A program made the translations under genes and the position numbers. From an uncultured Helicobacteraceae bacterium (GTDB lineage Bacteria > Campylobacterota > Campylobacteria > Campylobacterales > Helicobacteraceae), in NCBI GenBank assembly GCA_947588965.1, contig CANQAN010000014.1, positions 1-46,211 of the forward strand: a stretch of 46,211 nucleotides of DNA. Direction: 5' to 3'. Shown here in pieces: positions 35,768 through 45,261 of this stretch (its first letter is position 1; each line of letters begins with the position of its first letter). The notes below the pieces were generated by a model. That model saw nothing but the letters and a program-made list of their open reading frames with translations. It did no database searches and had not been told where the DNA came from.

Positions 35768-37939
35768 ATGTTTCCGATAAAAGGTAGATTAAGACTTGTT
35801 GGTAGTGCGCTTGGAATCTCTGTTGATAAAGATTTGATTATTTGTATTGATAATTTCTATAACATTTCAACATTTGAAAAAGATTCTAAAGTCATCCATA
35901 AAGCATTGCAACTCTCAAAGGACGTGGAGGCATTGCATCATTTTAGCAAGGCCGCTGCAGTCTCACATGAGACTTCTAAGATTGCAGCGGGATTTGCGAA
36001 AACTTTCAAGGGTGTTGTCATAGCGACAACGCCAGAGATTGTGCCGATTGCGCAACTTGATTGGCAGAAGTTGCAAATCTCTAAAATCGTATTTTCTAAT
36101 GATGATGAGCTTCTTGCCACAGGGGGCGAGGATGGGCGCGTACTAATCTATTCTGCAGAGAATTATCAAATGATTTTAGGATTTCCACCTTTTCCTGATA
36201 CGATATCTAGCATAGCCTTTAGCGATGATGACAGCTTGATTTTTATGGCTTGCTTTGGGAAAAAAGCAGCGATTTTTAATGTTGTGAAAAATACGCAAGT
36301 TGCGGAGATAAAGTCAGATTATCTCATTGAAGATGCATTCTTTTATGCGGACAATACAAAGTTATTTTGCGTGACAAAAGAGGGCTATGCCTTTATTTAC
36401 AACATTAGAGAGGATAAGATTGTGAGCGAATTGCTCTTGCAGGGCGCATGGCTTACGATTTGCAGGAAATTGCCCGGAGAAGAGTTCGCCCTGCTTGGAG
36501 GAAAGGATAAGCAGCTAAGAATCGTGCGCTTAAGCGACAATGTCATGGTGGATTCCGTAACATTAGAGCAGAGTGGAATCACTTCAATATGCTTTGATGA
36601 GAATCTTTTATACATTGGGTATTCTGATGGAGTTGTGGAGATTGTTGATACCAAAGAAGCCTATGATGAAATGTTGCAAATGTTGCAGAATAATGACCTA
36701 AAGGGTGCGCTTGGACTCATTCAACAAAAAAATATTTTCTTAAAAACAGCGCATGAGTATTGTGAGAAGCTAGAATCGCAATGGAAAGAGGCTCTAGCAC
36801 GAGCGATTGATTTGCTCGCCAAAGACAAAATACAAGAGGCTTCCGCGATTGTTGAGCCTTTTATGTTTGATAGGGCAAAAAAAGAGGAATTTGATTATTA
36901 TTGGGAACAAAAGGAATCCACAGCAAAGTTTATGGATGCATTGGAGGCAAAGAACTATGCAGAAGCCTATAATCTTGTTGAAAAGAATCCGTATTTGAAA
37001 GATACATTAGCCTATGAGCAAGTGGAATCCCTATGGGAAAAGACTTTTGATGCTTGCAAACGTCTATTGCTTCAAGATCCTCACGGGAATCTTTCTAAAG
37101 CGCAGGATTTGTTGCGTCCCTTTGCGATTGTGAAATGCAAGAAAGATTCTGCGATGATGTTGCTTAGAAACAGCGACAAATACATTCAAGCCGATAAAGA
37201 ATATCGCTCAAAGAATTTTATAGAATATTTCAAGCTTTGCGAACGTTTCCCTTTCCTCAAAGAAGTTTTAATCTATAAGAGTGCATTGCTCATTGGCGAT
37301 CAGATTATGCAGAGAGTGAATGCTTGTGAGAATCAAAACGACTTCCAAAAAGCCCTTGAAGTTTGCAAGCTCCTCGCGGCAATGGCACCTTTCAAAAGCA
37401 CAGCAGAGGCAAAAGTGAAGATCATTCAACTCAAGCAAGAATTTGTCGCAGCTTGCAAGGAGCGCAAATTTGCTGATGCCTTTAAAATGGCGGAATCTTA
37501 CTATGAATTGCGCTCTATGCCAGAATATAAAGAACTCTATGACACCTTTAAAAAGCAAGAGAAAATCGCACTTAGCTTCGCTTCTGCAGGGAATGGAAAG
37601 AAAGCTCTTGATAATTTGAGTGATTATTTGCATATTGATTGTTGGAAAGACAAAGTCGCAACGATTCTTAAAGTCGCCTATCTTTCAGAATTTATGCTTA
37701 ATGCACCGGGCAAAGAAGGCGCACAAGAAGATATTTCTTGGAAAGAAACTTTTCAGTACTACATTGAACGTTATGGGAAAGATGAAGAGCTCAAAAAAGT
37801 CGTTGATGAAATGGGACTGCGCAGTGAGTTAGACAGCATTCCCTTTGATGGAAATGCGAAGGGATATTTGACGACAATCATTGCGGATTCTTTATTGTGC
37901 ATAGGTGATAAACCTCTGCAACAGCACGAGGAATCATAG
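35768..37939 (+). CDS. WD40-like beta-propeller and helical-repeat protein of unknown function
   Basis: 723 residues without a signal peptide, so probably cytoplasmic. Residues about 1-305 read as WD40-like blades (KIVFSNDDELLATGGEDGRV and SIAFSDDDSLIFMACF are typical), and from about 310 to 700 as repeated helix pairs rich in Lys/Glu and aromatic residues (for example LLAKDKIQEASAIVEPFMF and LEAKNYAEAYNLVEKNP), like TPR/solenoid scaffolds. This suggests a protein-assembly platform. It is followed by ispG 20 bp downstream. I cannot assign a pathway. Confidence 0.8.
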   Translation: MFPIKGRLRLVGSALGISVDKDLIICIDNFYNISTFEKDSKVIHKALQLSKDVEALHHFSKAAAVSHETSKIAAGFAKTFKGVVIATTPEIVPIAQLDWQKLQISKIVFSNDDELLATGGEDGRVLIYSAENYQMILGFPPFPDTISSIAFSDDDSLIFMACFGKKAAIFNVVKNTQVAEIKSDYLIEDAFFYADNTKLFCVTKEGYAFIYNIREDKIVSELLLQGAWLTICRKLPGEEFALLGGKDKQLRIVRLSDNVMVDSVTLEQSGITSICFDENLLYIGYSDGVVEIVDTKEAYDEMLQMLQNNDLKGALGLIQQKNIFLKTAHEYCEKLESQWKEALARAIDLLAKDKIQEASAIVEPFMFDRAKKEEFDYYWEQKESTAKFMDALEAKNYAEAYNLVEKNPYLKDTLAYEQVESLWEKTFDACKRLLLQDPHGNLSKAQDLLRPFAIVKCKKDSAMMLLRNSDKYIQADKEYRSKNFIEYFKLCERFPFLKEVLIYKSALLIGDQIMQRVNACENQNDFQKALEVCKLLAAMAPFKSTAEAKVKIIQLKQEFVAACKERKFADAFKMAESYYELRSMPEYKELYDTFKKQEKIALSFASAGNGKKALDNLSDYLHIDCWKDKVATILKVAYLSEFMLNAPGKEGAQEDISWKETFQYYIERYGKDEELKKVVDEMGLRSELDSIPFDGNAKGYLTTIIADSLLCIGDKPLQQHEES

Positions 37940-37959
37940 CTAGGCAGTAAAGGAAAAGA

Positions 37960-39045
37960 GTGGAATCCAAAGCCTTTAAACGTTATCCAACGAAGCAAAT
38001 CTCTGTCGGAGGTGTCTTAATCGGCGGAGATGCACCCATTTCTGTGCAGAGCATGACCTTTAGTAAAACAGCGGATTTAGAATCCACAAAGGCACAGATT
38101 GACAGCTTACAACTTGCGGGTTGTGACATTGTGCGCGTTGCGGTGAGCGATGAAGAAGATGCAAAATCTCTCAAGGAATTAAAGAGCAGAATCTCTCTGC
38201 CTTTGGTGGCGGACATTCATTTCCGCTATAAACTCGCGCTCATTGCGGCAGAATCTGTGGATTGCATACGTATTAATCCGGGAAATATTGGCTCAAAAGA
38301 CAAGATTGAAGCCGTTGTTAAAGCGTGTAAAGAAGCACAGATTCCGATTCGTATTGGTGTGAATGCGGGAAGCTTGGAGAGGCAGTTTGAGCAAAAATAT
38401 GGCGCGACACCTAAGGGAATGGTGGAATCCGCGCTCTATAACATTAAACTTCTAGAGGACTTTGATTTTAGCGCGATAAAGATTTCACTCAAAGCAAGTG
38501 ATGTGGAGAGGACAATGGAGGCTTATCGTCTGTTGCGTCCTTTGGTGGATTATCCTTTCCATTTGGGCGTTACAGAAGCTGGAGACTTGGAATCCTCTAT
38601 GATAAAAAGCTCTATGGCTCTTGGAGGGCTGTTAATGGAGGGGATTGGCGACACTATGCGTGTTTCTATTACAGGGGAATTGGAGAAAGAAATAGAAGTT
38701 GCACGAAGTATTTTGCGCTATAGTGGGCGTCAAAAAGAGGGTGTAACCTATATTTCTTGTCCGACTTGTGGGAGATTGCAAGCAGATTTGGTCCCGATTC
38801 TTAAGGAATTAAAGCTAAGGATGCCTAAAATCACGGCGCCCCTGCAACTCTCTGTTATGGGATGTGCTGTTAATGCGCTTGGCGAGGCTAAGCATGCCGA
38901 TGTTGCTATTGCTTTTGGCAATAATGATGGACTTGTGATTAAAAGGGGCAAGATCGTTGGGAAATACTCACAAGATGAGTTGATTGATGTATTCATTAAA
39001 GAGGTCATGCAAACAGAGCAAGAAATGTTGCAAGCACAAGAATAA
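37960..39045 (+). CDS. ispG: 4-hydroxy-3-methylbut-2-enyl diphosphate synthase
   Basis: 361 residues from a GTG preceded by AAAGGA. The [4Fe-4S] cysteines are in SCPTCGR (about 267-271) and in [15 protein letters not shown] (near 305). The TIM-barrel start [18 protein letters not shown] and [12 protein letters not shown] are conserved. It performs the penultimate step of the non-mevalonate isoprenoid pathway. Short spacing to the flanking genes indicates an operon with the WD40 protein and the heptose genes. Confidence 0.97.
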   Translation: MESKAFKRYPTKQISVGGVLIGGDAPISVQSMTFSKTADLESTKAQIDSLQLAGCDIVRVAVSDEEDAKSLKELKSRISLPLVADIHFRYKLALIAAESVDCIRINPGNIGSKDKIEAVVKACKEAQIPIRIGVNAGSLERQFEQKYGATPKGMVESALYNIKLLEDFDFSAIKISLKASDVERTMEAYRLLRPLVDYPFHLGVTEAGDLESSMIKSSMALGGLLMEGIGDTMRVSITGELEKEIEVARSILRYSGRQKEGVTYISCPTCGRLQADLVPILKELKLRMPKITAPLQLSVMGCAVNALGEAKHADVAIAFGNNDGLVIKRGKIVGKYSQDELIDVFIKEVMQTEQEMLQAQE

Positions 39046-39068
39046 ATAGGAATCACGCGGGAGAGAAT

Positions 39069-40076
39069 ATGCAATATATTAATGACACACTCAAGGGCAA
39101 AAAGATTCTCATCACAGGTGGGGCTGGGTTTATTGGCTCTAATTTGGCACTTTATTTTCAGAAATACCACAAAGAAGCGCAGGTCGTTGTCTTTGATTGC
39201 TTCAGAAGTGAGGAACGTTTTAGCAATGGGCATTTCAAATCGCTTGGGCATTTTAAGAATCTCTTAGGATTCAGTGGTGAGGTGATTGTTGGCGATATTA
39301 CAAAAAAGCGAGATTTAGAAAGGTTAGAATCCTACGATTTTGATTATATTTTTCATGAGGCAGCCATTTCTGATACGACTGTTCTTAATCAAGAATCCAT
39401 TTTACGTGCTAATGTTAATGCCTATAAGGATTTATTGGATCTCTGTGTGCGCAAGGGGTCGCAGATGATTTATGCCTCAAGCGCGGGAGTGTATGGAAAT
39501 TCACCTGCGCCAAATAGCATTGGAAGTGGAGAAATTCCAGAAAATGCCTATGGCTTTTCAAAGCTTATGATGGATTCTTTGACACTACAATATTTGCAAA
39601 AATTTCCGCATCTAAAAATCGTAGGACTGCGCTATTTTAATGTCTATGGGGAGAATGAAGTCTATAAGGGCAAGACTTCTTCTATGGTTTTGCAACTGGG
39701 ATTGCAGGCTTTGAGAGACAAAAAGGTGCGTCTTTTTAAAATGGGAGAGCAGAAGCGCGATTTTGTCTATATCCAAGATGTCATTCAAGCCAATATCAAG
39801 GCTATGGAATCCAAAAAAAGCGGAATCTATAATGTAGGAAGTGGAAAGGCGCGCTCTTATAATGACATTGTGGCGCTTCTTAAGCAGGATTTGGGAGAGT
39901 TTGAAGTGGAATTCATTGAAAATCCCTATGGGTTTTTTCAGGCACACACAGAGGCAAACATTATTTTAACAAAGGAATTTTTAGATTACACACCGCGCTT
40001 TTCTTTAGAAGTGGGAATCAAAAATTATTTAAGCACGATTAAGTCCATTCATGCTCAAGGACTGTGGGAATCTTAA
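39069..40076 (+). CDS. hldD: ADP-glyceromanno-heptose 6-epimerase
   Basis: 335 residues, short-chain dehydrogenase fold. The NAD(P)-binding GGAGFIGSNLALYF motif, catalytic YGFSK (Tyr-x3-Lys) and the LRYFNVYG(E)NE motif of this family are visible. It converts ADP-D-glycero to ADP-L-glycero-manno-heptose for LPS core. GGGAG precedes the ATG. It is first in hldD-hldE-gmhA, the classic Helicobacter heptose cluster order. Confidence 0.95.
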   Translation: MQYINDTLKGKKILITGGAGFIGSNLALYFQKYHKEAQVVVFDCFRSEERFSNGHFKSLGHFKNLLGFSGEVIVGDITKKRDLERLESYDFDYIFHEAAISDTTVLNQESILRANVNAYKDLLDLCVRKGSQMIYASSAGVYGNSPAPNSIGSGEIPENAYGFSKLMMDSLTLQYLQKFPHLKIVGLRYFNVYGENEVYKGKTSSMVLQLGLQALRDKKVRLFKMGEQKRDFVYIQDVIQANIKAMESKKSGIYNVGSGKARSYNDIVALLKQDLGEFEVEFIENPYGFFQAHTEANIILTKEFLDYTPRFSLEVGIKNYLSTIKSIHAQGLWES

Positions 40077-40085
40077 GGAATTGAA

Positions 40086-41642
40086 ATGGAACCAAATATC
40101 CTTGTGATTGGGGATTTGATTTTAGATCATTACATCTGGGGAGATTGTGAGCGCATTTCACCCGAGGCCCCCGTGCAAGTGGTAGATGTAAAGAGAGAAT
40201 CTCTCAATCTCGGCGGCGCTTGTAATGTCGCAAACAATCTTGTGAGCTTAGGTTCTTGCGTTTGGATTTGTGGTGTGGCGGGTTGTGATAATGCAGGAAA
40301 GAGCTTAAAAGAGGCATTAGAAGAGAAGGGAATTTCCACAAGTGGAATCTTTTTTGACCACCAGCGCCCGACAACACAAAAATCAAGAATCATCGCTGGG
40401 CATCAGCAGGTTGTGCGTGTGGATAGGGAGGAGAGGCAGGAGATTTCAGAGGATGGAGAGAGATTTATTTTGGACTTCGTCTCAAAATGCCTCAAGGATT
40501 CTCATATCGCTTGTATTGTGTTGAGTGATTATAAAAAAGGTGTGTTGAGTGAGCATCTCACACAGAGGCTTATCACCCTTGCAAAGTCCAAACACATTAA
40601 AATTCTCGCCGATCCTAAGGGACGTGATTATACAAAATACCGTGGCGCGACACTGCTAACACCTAATAAAAAGGAGGCTATGGAGGCAACGGGGATTTCT
40701 ATTAGCGATGATGAGAGCCTTAGAGCATGTCTGTGTGCTTTGCAAAAGATGTGTGATTTAGAGATTGCACTCGTTACACTAAGCGAAGATGGAATCGCAT
40801 TTATGGATGCGGACAAAAAGATTCAAAAGATTCCGACGATTGCAAGAGAGGTCTTTGATGTCACAGGAGCAGGAGATACGGTCATTGCATCGCTTGCCTA
40901 TATGCTTGCATCCCAAGAACCAATTTCACAGAGTGTGTATTTTGCAAACGCAGCAGCAGCGGTGGTTGTGAGTAAAATCGGATCGGCAGTGGCAGACAAA
41001 CAAGAGATTTTTTCTTATTTAAAACGTAATAATCTCCTAGAATCCACGCTTGTAAATCCGCAATTTTTAAAGATTTTTGAAGATCATCAAGGAGAAGAGA
41101 AATGCTTCCATACGCAGATTAACAAGATTTTAAAGCGCCACAAACCCAATTTTTATGCGGACAAATTCATTTCAAGCGTAGATTTGGACGCATTTTTGGA
41201 ATCCCTTTTGCAACTCAAAAAGGATTCTTTTCGGGTTGTTTTCACTAATGGATGTTTTGATATTTTACATTTTGGGCATTTGGATTATTTGCACAAATCT
41301 CGGAATCTCGGCGATTTATTGATTGTTGGACTTAATAGCGATGAATCTGTAAAAAGGCTCAAAGGACCCTCGCGACCTATTAATAGCGAAGAAGACAGAA
41401 TCGCCGCGCTCTGCGCACTAGAATGCGTGGATTTTGTGATTGTGTTTAATGAGGAAACGCCCGAGAAATTGATTCAAAAAATCGCTCCCGATGTGCTGGT
41501 TAAGGGCGCGGATTATGCGGGAAAAGAGATTGCAGGAAGCGCGTTTAGCAAAGAAGTGCGCTTGATTGACTTTGTAGAAAACAAAAGCACAACAAATTTG
41601 ATTGAAAAAATAAAGGGATCATCATGCAAAAAATCATTTTAG
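40086..41642 (+). CDS. hldE: Bifunctional heptose-7-phosphate kinase / heptose-1-phosphate adenylyltransferase
   Basis: 518 residues. The N-terminal ribokinase-like kinase shows [12 protein letters not shown] and the PfkB signature [18 protein letters not shown]. The C-terminal nucleotidyltransferase has [19 protein letters not shown] with the HxGH motif and [11 protein letters not shown]. The linker between the two halves (about 320-378) is some 40 residues longer than in the E. coli enzyme. It makes ADP-heptose, which is both an LPS precursor and an immune agonist. It overlaps gmhA by 19 bp. Confidence 0.96.
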   Translation: MEPNILVIGDLILDHYIWGDCERISPEAPVQVVDVKRESLNLGGACNVANNLVSLGSCVWICGVAGCDNAGKSLKEALEEKGISTSGIFFDHQRPTTQKSRIIAGHQQVVRVDREERQEISEDGERFILDFVSKCLKDSHIACIVLSDYKKGVLSEHLTQRLITLAKSKHIKILADPKGRDYTKYRGATLLTPNKKEAMEATGISISDDESLRACLCALQKMCDLEIALVTLSEDGIAFMDADKKIQKIPTIAREVFDVTGAGDTVIASLAYMLASQEPISQSVYFANAAAAVVVSKIGSAVADKQEIFSYLKRNNLLESTLVNPQFLKIFEDHQGEEKCFHTQINKILKRHKPNFYADKFISSVDLDAFLESLLQLKKDSFRVVFTNGCFDILHFGHLDYLHKSRNLGDLLIVGLNSDESVKRLKGPSRPINSEEDRIAALCALECVDFVIVFNEETPEKLIQKIAPDVLVKGADYAGKEIAGSAFSKEVRLIDFVENKSTTNLIEKIKGSSCKKSF

Positions 41643-42187
41643 ACGAGATTTCTGCGCATTTACAGAGCGCACAGAAAATGGAATCTTTAGCAGGAACATT
41701 AGAGTGTGCTGCAAATTTGGCTATTGATACATTAAAGGGCGGAGGAAAGATTCTGATTTTTGGCAATGGAGGAAGTGCTGCAGATGCACAACACATTGCC
41801 GCAGAACTCACAGGGCGCTACAAAAAAGAGCGCAGAGGCTTGAGTGCAATCGCCCTTAGCACTGATACGAGCGCATTGACAGCGATTGGAAATGATTATG
41901 GTTATAGCGATGTCTTTTCGCGACAATACGAAGCCCTCGCGCGCAAAAATGACTTAGCATGGGGAATCTCAACGAGTGGCAACAGCCAAAATGTTTTAAA
42001 AGCCCTCAAATTAGCGCAACAAATGGGTTGCAAGACTTTGGGATTCAGCGGAAGAGATGGTGGTGAGATGGTGGGGCTTTGCGATGTTTTGCTGATTGCG
42101 CCAAGCTCTGATACGCCAAGAATCCAAGAAATGCATATTCTTATGGGACATATTCTTTGTGATTTGATTGAAAGGAGCTTTTGTTAG
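41624..42187 (+). CDS. gmhA: Sedoheptulose-7-phosphate isomerase
   Basis: 187 residues, SIS-domain fold. The substrate loop [21 protein letters not shown] and the STSGNS phosphate-binding motif are present, with [10 protein letters not shown] giving the catalytic His/Glu region. It makes heptose-7-phosphate, the entry to the ADP-heptose path with hldE and hldD. It starts inside hldE. Confidence 0.97.
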   Translation: MQKIILDEISAHLQSAQKMESLAGTLECAANLAIDTLKGGGKILIFGNGGSAADAQHIAAELTGRYKKERRGLSAIALSTDTSALTAIGNDYGYSDVFSRQYEALARKNDLAWGISTSGNSQNVLKALKLAQQMGCKTLGFSGRDGGEMVGLCDVLLIAPSSDTPRIQEMHILMGHILCDLIERSFC

Positions 42188-42188
42188 C

Positions 42189-42620
42189 GTGTTTGAGCGA
42201 TTCATTGCGGTGTGCAAGGAGGATGGTTTTGGGTTGGAATCCGCTTTGTTGCAGCAGTTAAAAAGTGGCGGCATTAAGGCAAATTTTTCGGATTTGAGAG
42301 CGGACAATGCGGGAATTTACTTCACTTTCCCCAATGAAAAAACACAAAAAGTCATGCTCTATCAAGCTAATATCCAAGAATCCACATTTCGGATACAAGG
42401 CGATCCTTATGTGCATTTGTGCGGATGCCCTGTGGCACTTGCAAATTTCAAAAATCCCGATTTTCTTGCCGTGATTGCATTTGAATTGCGCTTTTTTCTA
42501 AGTATCAGCTCACAAAAGGTGCAGATGAAGTTTTTTTATGATAAGCCCTTGCAACTCTGCAAGGAATGTGTACAAATGACGCGTTTTAATGGGGATTTGA
42601 GGGGTTTTTTGGGATTTTAG
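42189..42620 (+). CDS. Small protein with two Cys pairs, function unknown
   Basis: 143 residues, starting at a GTG with AAAGGAG eleven bases upstream, directly after the gmhA stop. Cys pairs CGC (HLCGCPVALANF) and CKEC (LCKECVQMTRFN) could hold zinc or an iron-sulfur cluster. The rest is mixed alpha/beta without signal peptide or membrane segment. It follows the heptose cluster, so a tie to that path is possible but not shown. The alternative start upstream (TTG 42168) overlaps gmhA more. It ends two bases before the convergent cca stop. Confidence 0.7.
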   Translation: MFERFIAVCKEDGFGLESALLQQLKSGGIKANFSDLRADNAGIYFTFPNEKTQKVMLYQANIQESTFRIQGDPYVHLCGCPVALANFKNPDFLAVIAFELRFFLSISSQKVQMKFFYDKPLQLCKECVQMTRFNGDLRGFLGF

Positions 42621-42622
42621 GC

Positions 42623-43918
42623 TCACTTGTTTAAATGTTCTAGTGTGGGCAAGTGCATTCTTAAAAACGCTTGAGTGATTTTTATTTTTTCTCTTAAGAT
42701 GTGCATTTGGATTGAGGTGGGGCTTCTTTGGATTCCAGCTCGTGCATTTTCTTCAAGCCAAGCTTTCGGGGAGTAGGCGTTGAGGTCGTCAAAAAGCTGC
42801 AATAGGGCATTATGGAATTGCGGCTGCAAATAGCCTTCTTCTTGTGTTTTTATCGTGGTGCGCCCGAGTTTATCGGCGATCAAAAGAGAGATTTGCAACT
42901 TAAGAAGCGTGGAATCTCGCTTGTAACTTTCAAAAAACTTGACAATCTTTGAGGGTCGCATTTCTTGGAGATAGTAGATTTTAATGTGATTTTGGATTAA
43001 AATCAACATGCGTCTTTGAAGTGCTTTTGGAATCTCTATGTCAAGATATTGACAAACGAGTTTTGGATTGTCATGGTCGTTAGAATTCCCAAAATGACGG
43101 TAACAATAGGGCTTTGCAATATCATGATAGAGGGCTGCAAATTTTAGGACTAAGAGAGCATTTGTATCGCAGAGATTCTGGCATTTGATTTGCAATTCTG
43201 TGTGGAATAAAACTTGCATTGTGTGCGCAAAAACAGAGCTTTCTAAATGGTGTAAATTCCCTTCTTTGAGTGTGGTGAGCGCATAAATGTGTGGGAAAAT
43301 GACATCCAACACGCCAAGCTCAAAGAGTGTGTCAAAAAACAAATAGGAATTCTCATGCAAAAAAACCTCTTCTATCTCCTTATAAGTGCGATTTTTCTCC
43401 AAAAAGCGCAGTTCTTCGCGCATTTTGTAAATCAACACCTTCGTGCTTGAGTGTATCTTCCACTCAATCCCAAAACGCGCTCTAAAACGCGCGATTCTAA
43501 GGACACGTAAGGGATCCTCGCAGAATCTCTCTGAAACATGACGTAAGATTTTGTTTTTTAGATCCTCTATGCCACCAAAGGGATCGTAGTGAATCTTTTC
43601 TGATTCATCAAATGCGATAGCGTTAATCGTTAAATCGCGTCGTTGTAAGTCTTCATACAAGGAGACATTGTATGTTTGTGTGGAAAAGCCATTGTAGCCA
43701 CTGCGGATTTTTGTCTCTTTGCGCGCGAGGGCGATTTGTGTGCCGTCTTTTTGCAAGAATACAGGGAAGCTCTTTCCAACCCTTTGCAAATGATTGAAAT
43801 CTTCTTCACAAAAGCCCACCGCAACATAATCTTTGTCTTTAACAGGAAGTCTAAGTAGGGCGTCACGGACGGCGCCGCCTACGAGATAGATTTTCTTAAT
43901 ACAATCCGTATTTTCCAT
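42623..43918 (-). CDS. cca: tRNA nucleotidyltransferase / poly(A)-polymerase family protein with HD domain
   Basis: About 431 residues from the ATG at 43918; the upstream part of the frame lies within hpf. The nucleotidyltransferase core is YLVGGAVRDALLRLPVKDKD (DxD metal site) with RRDLTINAIAFD and EDPLRVLRIARFRARF, the RNA-binding domain. An HD phosphohydrolase domain follows (LYHDIAKPYCY), like E. coli Cca. It builds or repairs the 3' CCA of tRNAs. It overlaps hpf by 23 bp. Confidence 0.93.
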   Translation of the reverse strand: MENTDCIKKIYLVGGAVRDALLRLPVKDKDYVAVGFCEEDFNHLQRVGKSFPVFLQKDGTQIALARKETKIRSGYNGFSTQTYNVSLYEDLQRRDLTINAIAFDESEKIHYDPFGGIEDLKNKILRHVSERFCEDPLRVLRIARFRARFGIEWKIHSSTKVLIYKMREELRFLEKNRTYKEIEEVFLHENSYLFFDTLFELGVLDVIFPHIYALTTLKEGNLHHLESSVFAHTMQVLFHTELQIKCQNLCDTNALLVLKFAALYHDIAKPYCYRHFGNSNDHDNPKLVCQYLDIEIPKALQRRMLILIQNHIKIYYLQEMRPSKIVKFFESYKRDSTLLKLQISLLIADKLGRTTIKTQEEGYLQPQFHNALLQLFDDLNAYSPKAWLEENARAGIQRSPTSIQMHILREKIKITQAFLRMHLPTLEHLNK

Positions 43919-44441
43919 CGGCTCGCTTGTAAATGACACGCATTTTAGAATCTTTGTCGTTGAAAACAAAAAATTGCTGCGAACTCTTTTTGAGCTGTTC
44001 TAATGCATCTCCTATGTCTGTGGGTTTGTGTAAGTCCAGATCCATGGGCACGATTTCATCCTCTTCTACTTCCTTTGATTCTTCGCTCTTGCGGCCTTTC
44101 TTTGGTTGTGCTGTGCGCTTTTGTTTGAGTTTGTCATGATAGCGATTGAGTACTTTGTGCATTTTTTCAACAGCGCGATCAACGGCGACATAAAAATCCT
44201 TGTCGCTTTGATTGACAACGAGCGTGTTGGAATGTGCCAGACATAAGGTTATTTCAATCCCAAAGGAACGTTTCTTTTTTTTCTCATCCTTTTTGTTGCC
44301 TTTTTTCTCTTGATAAGTGATAATCACGCGTGCGCTTAGAATGTCAAGCTGGTATTTTTCTAGGCTGTTTGTGTGATTGTTGATGTAATGCTTCATTGAA
44401 TTTGTGAGTTCAAATTTCCGCGAGATAATGATGGTGTGCAT
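43896..44441 (-). CDS. hpf: Long ribosome hibernation promoting factor
   Basis: 181 residues. The N-terminal S30AE/RaiA domain (SRKFELTNSMKHYINNHTNSLEK... then DFYVAVDRAVEKMHKVLNRYHDKL) is followed by an acidic linker and a C-terminal domain (PTDIGDALEQLKKSSQQFFVF with RVIYKRADGKYGLY), the long form that dimerises 70S into 100S ribosomes. AGGAGGAGG precedes the ATG and an extended -10 promoter overlaps the end of aroE. A Lys-rich insertion (KKGNKKDEKKKKRSF) interrupts the first domain. Confidence 0.93.
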   Translation of the reverse strand: MHTIIISRKFELTNSMKHYINNHTNSLEKYQLDILSARVIITYQEKKGNKKDEKKKKRSFGIEITLCLAHSNTLVVNQSDKDFYVAVDRAVEKMHKVLNRYHDKLKQKRTAQPKKGRKSEESKEVEEDEIVPMDLDLHKPTDIGDALEQLKKSSQQFFVFNDKDSKMRVIYKRADGKYGLY

Positions 44442-44467
44442 GATTCCTCCTCCTGTTTAATGTGTTT

Positions 44468-44478
44468 ATTGTAGCATA
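44468..44478 (-). promoter_or_regulatory. Extended -10 promoter of hpf
   Basis: TATGCTACAAT on the minus strand, about 27 bp before the hpf ATG and abutting the aroE stop, the same element as before the MOMP gene. Confidence 0.6.
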
Positions 44479-45261
44479 CTAAAGTGCATCCTGCATACAA
44501 GTGTGCAAAATTTCTTTATCAAATGCGATGTTTTGGGACTCCATAAAGATTTCAAAAGCAAGAATAGCTTGATTAATCAGCATTTGTTTGCCATCAAAGG
44601 CACGGAGTTTTAGGGATTCTGCAAGGGTTAAAAAAGGGGTTTTGATTCCATAGATGAGATCAAAGGCGCATTGTGATTTTTGCAAGATGGGCATAAGCTT
44701 CTCCTTATCTAGCGGGAGGAGTTGATTTGTCAATCCTGCAGGAGTTGCATTAATCACGATGTCATAGGGATTTGTGGGGTGGAAGTCATCAAAGGTTGCG
44801 CAATTGAAGCCTTGAAAGTCCTTGAATCTCTCTTTGGAGCGATTAATGATGGTGGTAGAGATGTTTTTGTCTTTTAAAATTTGTGCAACAGCCTTTGCGG
44901 AGCCCCCTGCGCCGATAATAAGGGCATTTTTAGGGGAAAATTCTTGAATGCAGAGGTAAAATCCTAGCGCATCAGTATTGTATCCAAGAATCTTGTTTTC
45001 TCTGAATACAACGGTATTGACCGCACCGATTTCTTTTGCGATTCCAAAGACTTCATCGCATGAGTTGAAAGCATTTTCTTTATGTGGGATGGTGATGTTA
45101 GCGCCCTTGAGATGCAAACTCCTTAGGTGATAGAAAGATTGGTGATTTTCTAGCAAATAGCGCCCATAGAAAGCTGGAATCTTTAGGGTTTGAAAAGCGG
45201 AGTTGTGTAAAATCGGGGAGAGAGAGTGTGCAATTGGGTTGCCCACAACCGCAAATTGCAT
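44479..45261 (-). CDS. aroE: Shikimate dehydrogenase
   Basis: 260 residues. The substrate motif GNPIAHSLSPILHN is at the N-terminus, the catalytic Lys in ITIPHKENAF, the NADPH loop IIGAGGSAKAVAQIL and ATPAGL follow. It reduces 3-dehydroshikimate in the aromatic pathway. The start is the ATG at 45261 overlapping the TAA of the upstream csd5-like gene (TAATG); a longer frame from 45345 is inside that gene. The same aroE and SH3-protein pairing occurs in H. pylori. Confidence 0.95.
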   Translation of the reverse strand: MQFAVVGNPIAHSLSPILHNSAFQTLKIPAFYGRYLLENHQSFYHLRSLHLKGANITIPHKENAFNSCDEVFGIAKEIGAVNTVVFRENKILGYNTDALGFYLCIQEFSPKNALIIGAGGSAKAVAQILKDKNISTTIINRSKERFKDFQGFNCATFDDFHPTNPYDIVINATPAGLTNQLLPLDKEKLMPILQKSQCAFDLIYGIKTPFLTLAESLKLRAFDGKQMLINQAILAFEIFMESQNIAFDKEILHTCMQDAL

